Origin: JACQAI01 sp035507915
GTDB taxonomy: Bacteria; Pseudomonadota; Alphaproteobacteria; Elsterales; Elsteraceae
Assembly (NCBI GenBank): GCA_035507915.1
Contig: DATJNS010000302.1
Span: 1 to 32,874 of the forward strand
Length of the DNA: 32,874 nt
Direction of reading: 5' to 3'
A model generated the notes under the pieces. That model saw only the letters and a program-made list of their open reading frames with translations. It did not search any database and was not told the DNA's origin. Below, piece after piece: positions 30,339-32,874 of this stretch. Position numbers and translations under genes: made by a program. The number at the start of each line of letters is the position of its first letter. The first letter of the stretch is position 1.

Positions 30339-32033
30339 ATGAGCCCGCGCGAACCTCTATCGGGGGGCGAGTGGCTGGCGCGTGCGCTCGCCAATGCCGG
30401 CACGACCCACGTGTTCTTCATCGACGCCATCCTGCGCCGCACGTTGGCCGAACTGCACGGGCTCGGCGTCGCGCGCGTGCTGGCGCACTCGGAAAAGGCG
30501 GCGGCCTACATGGCCGACGGCTACGCGCGCATCGCGGGTCGGCCGGGCGTCTGCATGGCGCAGTCGGTCGGCGCGGCCAACCTCGCCTCCGGACTGCAGG
30601 ACGCCTTCCTCGGGCGCAGCCCGGTGGTCGCGATCACGGGCCACAAGCCAGCGGCCTACCAGCATCGCAACGCCTACCAGGAGCTTCAGCACGCGCCGCT
30701 GTTCGCCGCGGTCACCAAGTTCGCCACGCCCGTATCCGCGGCGAGCGACCTCCCGCGGCTCCTGCGTCTCGCCTGGCGCGCCGCACTGTCCGGTACGCCG
30801 CGGCCGGCGCATCTCGATTTCCTCGGGCTGCAGGGCGAGCAGATCGAGACCGGCCAGGTCGCCGAGCCGCCGGTGATCGACTCCGAGGCCCGGCAGATGC
30901 CGCCGCACCGGCCGGCCGCCGCGCCGGCCGACGTCGAGCGCGCGGCCGCCGCGTTGCGTACCGCGCGTCGCGTCGTCATCGTCGCCGGCGAAGGCGCGGC
31001 CGCGTCGGGGGCCGGCGCGGAGCTGCTGGCGCTCGCCGAGGCGCTCGAGGCGCCGATCGCGACGGCGCTGGGTGGGCGCGGCTTGATTCCGACGCGCCAC
31101 CGCCTGTCGGCCGGCGTGCCGGGCAGCTACGCGGCGCCGCCGGCCAATCGCATCGTGCACGGCGCCGAGCTCGTGCTCTTCGTGGGCTGCGACACCGGGG
31201 ATCAGGTGACGTTGAACTGGACGGTGCCGTCGCCGGCGACGCCGATCGTGCAGATCGACGCCGATCCGCTCGAGCTCGGCCGCTCCTACGCCGACACGAT
31301 CGCACTCAACGGCGATCCGAAGACCGTCGTGGCACAGCTTCTCGCAGCACTCGGCACGCCGAAACGCGAGCGCGGTTTCGCCGATGAGGCGGCGGGGCTG
31401 GTTGCCGACTGGCGCGCCCAGATGGCGCCGCTGCTGGCCAGCGACGCCAAACCCATCCGCGTCGAACGGCTGTGCGCCGAGCTGACGCGCGCGCTGCCGG
31501 AAAATGCCATCCTGGTCGCCGATACGGGTTATTCGGGGATCTGGACCGGCACCTTGATCGAGCTCAATGGCGCCGGTCAGACCTATTTGCGTGCCGCCGG
31601 CTCGCTCGGCTGGTCGTTCCCAGCGTCGCTCGGCGCCAAGTGCGCGGCACCCGACCGACCGGTCGTGTGCTTCACCGGTGACGGCGGGTTCTACTATCAC
31701 CTGGCCGAGCTCGAGACTGCGCGCCGCCGCGGCATCGCCGTGGTCGTCGTGGTCAACAACAACTCCGGCTTCGGCCAGAGCCTGGCGGGCGTACGGCGCA
31801 TCCTCGGCAATCGCTCGGGTCCGGCCGAGGAGCTGGTGTGCTTCGGGCCGACCGACTTCACCCAGGTGGCGCGCAGTTTCGGCGTGCGCGGCATCCGGGT
31901 CGAGCACCCGGCCGAGCTCGGCCCGGCGCTGACCGAGGCGATCCGCGCCAACGAGCCGGTCGTGGTCGATGTCGCGACCGACATCGAGCCGCGCGCGCCC
32001 GAGCCGTGGACGCCGCCGGCAGGTGCTTCATGA
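30339..32033 (+). CDS. Thiamine-diphosphate-dependent enzyme (acetolactate synthase large-subunit-like)
   Basis: 564 residues from ATG 30339, eight bases after GGGAGG (30325-30330). The three-domain layout of the acetolactate synthase/benzoylformate decarboxylase superfamily is seen: the catalytic Glu region AHSEKAAAYMADGYARI (E52), QSVGAANLASGLQDAFLGRS, a middle domain with VVIVAGEGAAASGAGAELL, and the ThDP/Mg motif GDGGFYYHLAELETARRRG from G447 closing with VVNNN. The middle domain is the acetolactate-synthase type but lacks the FAD signature I would expect for a true AHAS and there is no small subunit gene, so a decarboxylase or lyase of a 2-oxo acid is as likely. It overlaps the next gene by ATGA and is divergent from the amidohydrolase. 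Confidence 0.9.
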   Translation: MSPREPLSGGEWLARALANAGTTHVFFIDAILRRTLAELHGLGVARVLAHSEKAAAYMADGYARIAGRPGVCMAQSVGAANLASGLQDAFLGRSPVVAITGHKPAAYQHRNAYQELQHAPLFAAVTKFATPVSAASDLPRLLRLAWRAALSGTPRPAHLDFLGLQGEQIETGQVAEPPVIDSEARQMPPHRPAAAPADVERAAAALRTARRVVIVAGEGAAASGAGAELLALAEALEAPIATALGGRGLIPTRHRLSAGVPGSYAAPPANRIVHGAELVLFVGCDTGDQVTLNWTVPSPATPIVQIDADPLELGRSYADTIALNGDPKTVVAQLLAALGTPKRERGFADEAAGLVADWRAQMAPLLASDAKPIRVERLCAELTRALPENAILVADTGYSGIWTGTLIELNGAGQTYLRAAGSLGWSFPASLGAKCAAPDRPVVCFTGDGGFYYHLAELETARRRGIAVVVVVNNNSGFGQSLAGVRRILGNRSGPAEELVCFGPTDFTQVARSFGVRGIRVEHPAELGPALTEAIRANEPVVVDVATDIEPRAPEPWTPPAGAS

Positions 32034-32874
32034 CCGAGATCGCGGTCGTCGGGGGCGGGTTGATGGGCCACGCGCTGGCATTGGTCTACGCGCTCGGCGG
32101 CCATCGCGTGCGCCTGACCGACAGCAACCCGGCGACGTTGGCGCGGGCGCCGGGCCTGATGGCGACCGCGCTCGCCACCCTGGTCGAGGGCGGCGAGGCC
32201 GATGCATCGTGGACCAAGGAGCGGCTCGCCGGTGCCGTGCGGTCGTGCGCGACCTTGGCCGAGACGGTGACCGGCGCGGCGCTGATCGTCGAGGCGATCG
32301 TCGAGGAGCGCGACGCCAAGCGGAAACTCTACGGCGAGCTCGCCGGCCTGATGGACAAGGCCGCGATCCTCGCAAGCAACACCAGCCATCTCGACGTCTT
32401 CCCGCTGGTGCCGGACGCGCTGCAGAGCCGCAGCTTGATCGCGCACTGGTACACGCCGCCCTACATCGTCGATCTGGTCGACGTGGTCGGCGGGCCGCGC
32501 ACCGATCCGGCCGCGATCGAGACCGTGCGCGCACTGATCGCGGCGCTCGGCAAGCATCCGGTCGTGTTCGGCACGTTCGTGCCCGGCTACGTCGCCAACC
32601 GCATCCAGGCGGCGATCAGCCAGGAGGTCTATCGCCTGCTCGACGAGGGCGTGGTGACGCCGCGCGAAATCGACGAGTCGGTGATCCACGGCCTGGCGCT
32701 GCGGATCCCAATCCTCGGCCATCTCGCCAAGGCCGACTTCACCGGTCTGCCGCTGGTGCAGCGCGGGATGGCCAACCGCAAGGACGAGCCGCCGCCCCCG
32801 CCGCGCGCGGGCTCGGAGACGGTCGATCGGCTGCTCGCGAGCGGCCACACCGGCGTGATGAGCGGCCGCGGCTT
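32030..32874 (+). CDS. 3-hydroxyacyl-CoA dehydrogenase-type NAD-binding enzyme, N-terminal part
   Basis: ATG 32030 overlaps the preceding stop as ATGA; 281 codons are visible before the window ends without a stop. The Rossmann nucleotide site is IAVVGGGLMGHALALVYALG, with TDSNPA after the second strand, VEAIVEERDAKRKLYGEL and ILASNTSHLDVF. The helical domain has GYVANRIQAAISQEVYRLLD. The active-site HFF/HWYTPPY region reads IAHWYTPPYIVDLVDVV, with His as the catalytic base, in place of the usual HFFNP. The visible end, SGHTGVMSGRGF, is the start of the last motif. It may act on hydroxyacids rather than CoA thioesters. Coupling to the ThDP enzyme suggests a two-step route in which the 2-oxo acid product or substrate is reduced or oxidised. 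Confidence 0.85.
   Translation, partial: MTEIAVVGGGLMGHALALVYALGGHRVRLTDSNPATLARAPGLMATALATLVEGGEADASWTKERLAGAVRSCATLAETVTGAALIVEAIVEERDAKRKLYGELAGLMDKAAILASNTSHLDVFPLVPDALQSRSLIAHWYTPPYIVDLVDVVGGPRTDPAAIETVRALIAALGKHPVVFGTFVPGYVANRIQAAISQEVYRLLDEGVVTPREIDESVIHGLALRIPILGHLAKADFTGLPLVQRGMANRKDEPPPPPRAGSETVDRLLASGHTGVMSGRG

Overview
The window is uniformly very GC-rich, with dense genes, short spacers and Shine-Dalgarno-led starts. It looks like the chromosome of a soil or freshwater alphaproteobacterium (Rhodospirillales or Hyphomicrobiales type). The support is the set of accessory catabolic families, a TfdA-type dioxygenase whose N-terminus resembles the alphaproteobacterial TfdA-alpha group, and a G/C-rich palindromic intergenic repeat common in such genomes. 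Genus cannot be set from sequence alone. No rRNA, tRNA, insertion sequence, integrase or CRISPR array was seen.

Layout. (1) 1-4764: end of an amidohydrolase, a TPR/ATP-grasp-like protein, a fused aldolase/short-chain dehydrogenase, an inverted pair of palindromic repeats and a secreted cupin. (2) 4777-7649, minus strand: a DUF1800/DUF1501 export pair. (3) 7846-10530: a TfdA-like dioxygenase, an exported-looking Ser/Gly-rich repeat protein and a 2OG-Fe(II) oxygenase. (4) 10595-12949, minus: an orphan molybdenum hydroxylase large subunit. (5) 13180-16633: a compact cassette of dioxygenase, MBL hydrolase, MBL hydrolase, dioxygenase. (6) 16781-26058: a coherent block with an AprA-like flavoprotein, AprB-like ferredoxin, HEAT-repeat protein and GntR/UTRA regulator, then a sigma-54-type promoter and a tightly coupled operon of binding protein, permease, unknown membrane protein, ATPase, diheme cytochrome c and Crp-type regulator. 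(7) 26055-32874: a DUF971 protein, flavin-dependent acyl-CoA-dehydrogenase-like oxidase, PLP aminotransferase, small secreted protein, second amidohydrolase, ThDP enzyme and the start of a 3-hydroxyacyl-CoA dehydrogenase-type enzyme.

How it may work together. Block 6 is the most system-like part. A NitT/TauT-type importer is co-transcribed with a periplasmic diheme cytochrome and a Cys-Cys membrane protein, and sits just downstream of an AprBA-like flavin/iron-sulfur oxidoreductase and a HEAT protein. Its regulators are a GntR/UTRA protein at the upstream edge and a Crp-family protein at the end, and a near-consensus -24/-12 promoter lies before the importer. My inference is an uptake-plus-redox module for a small sulfur- or nitrogen-containing organic compound. 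The flavoprotein appears to lack the arginine that canonical APS reductases use, so the substrate is probably not APS. The three TauD/TfdA-family dioxygenases, two MBL hydrolases, amidohydrolases and Mo-hydroxylase around it suggest a catabolic island for organic acids, ethers or sulfonates; no substrate can be named from sequence alone.
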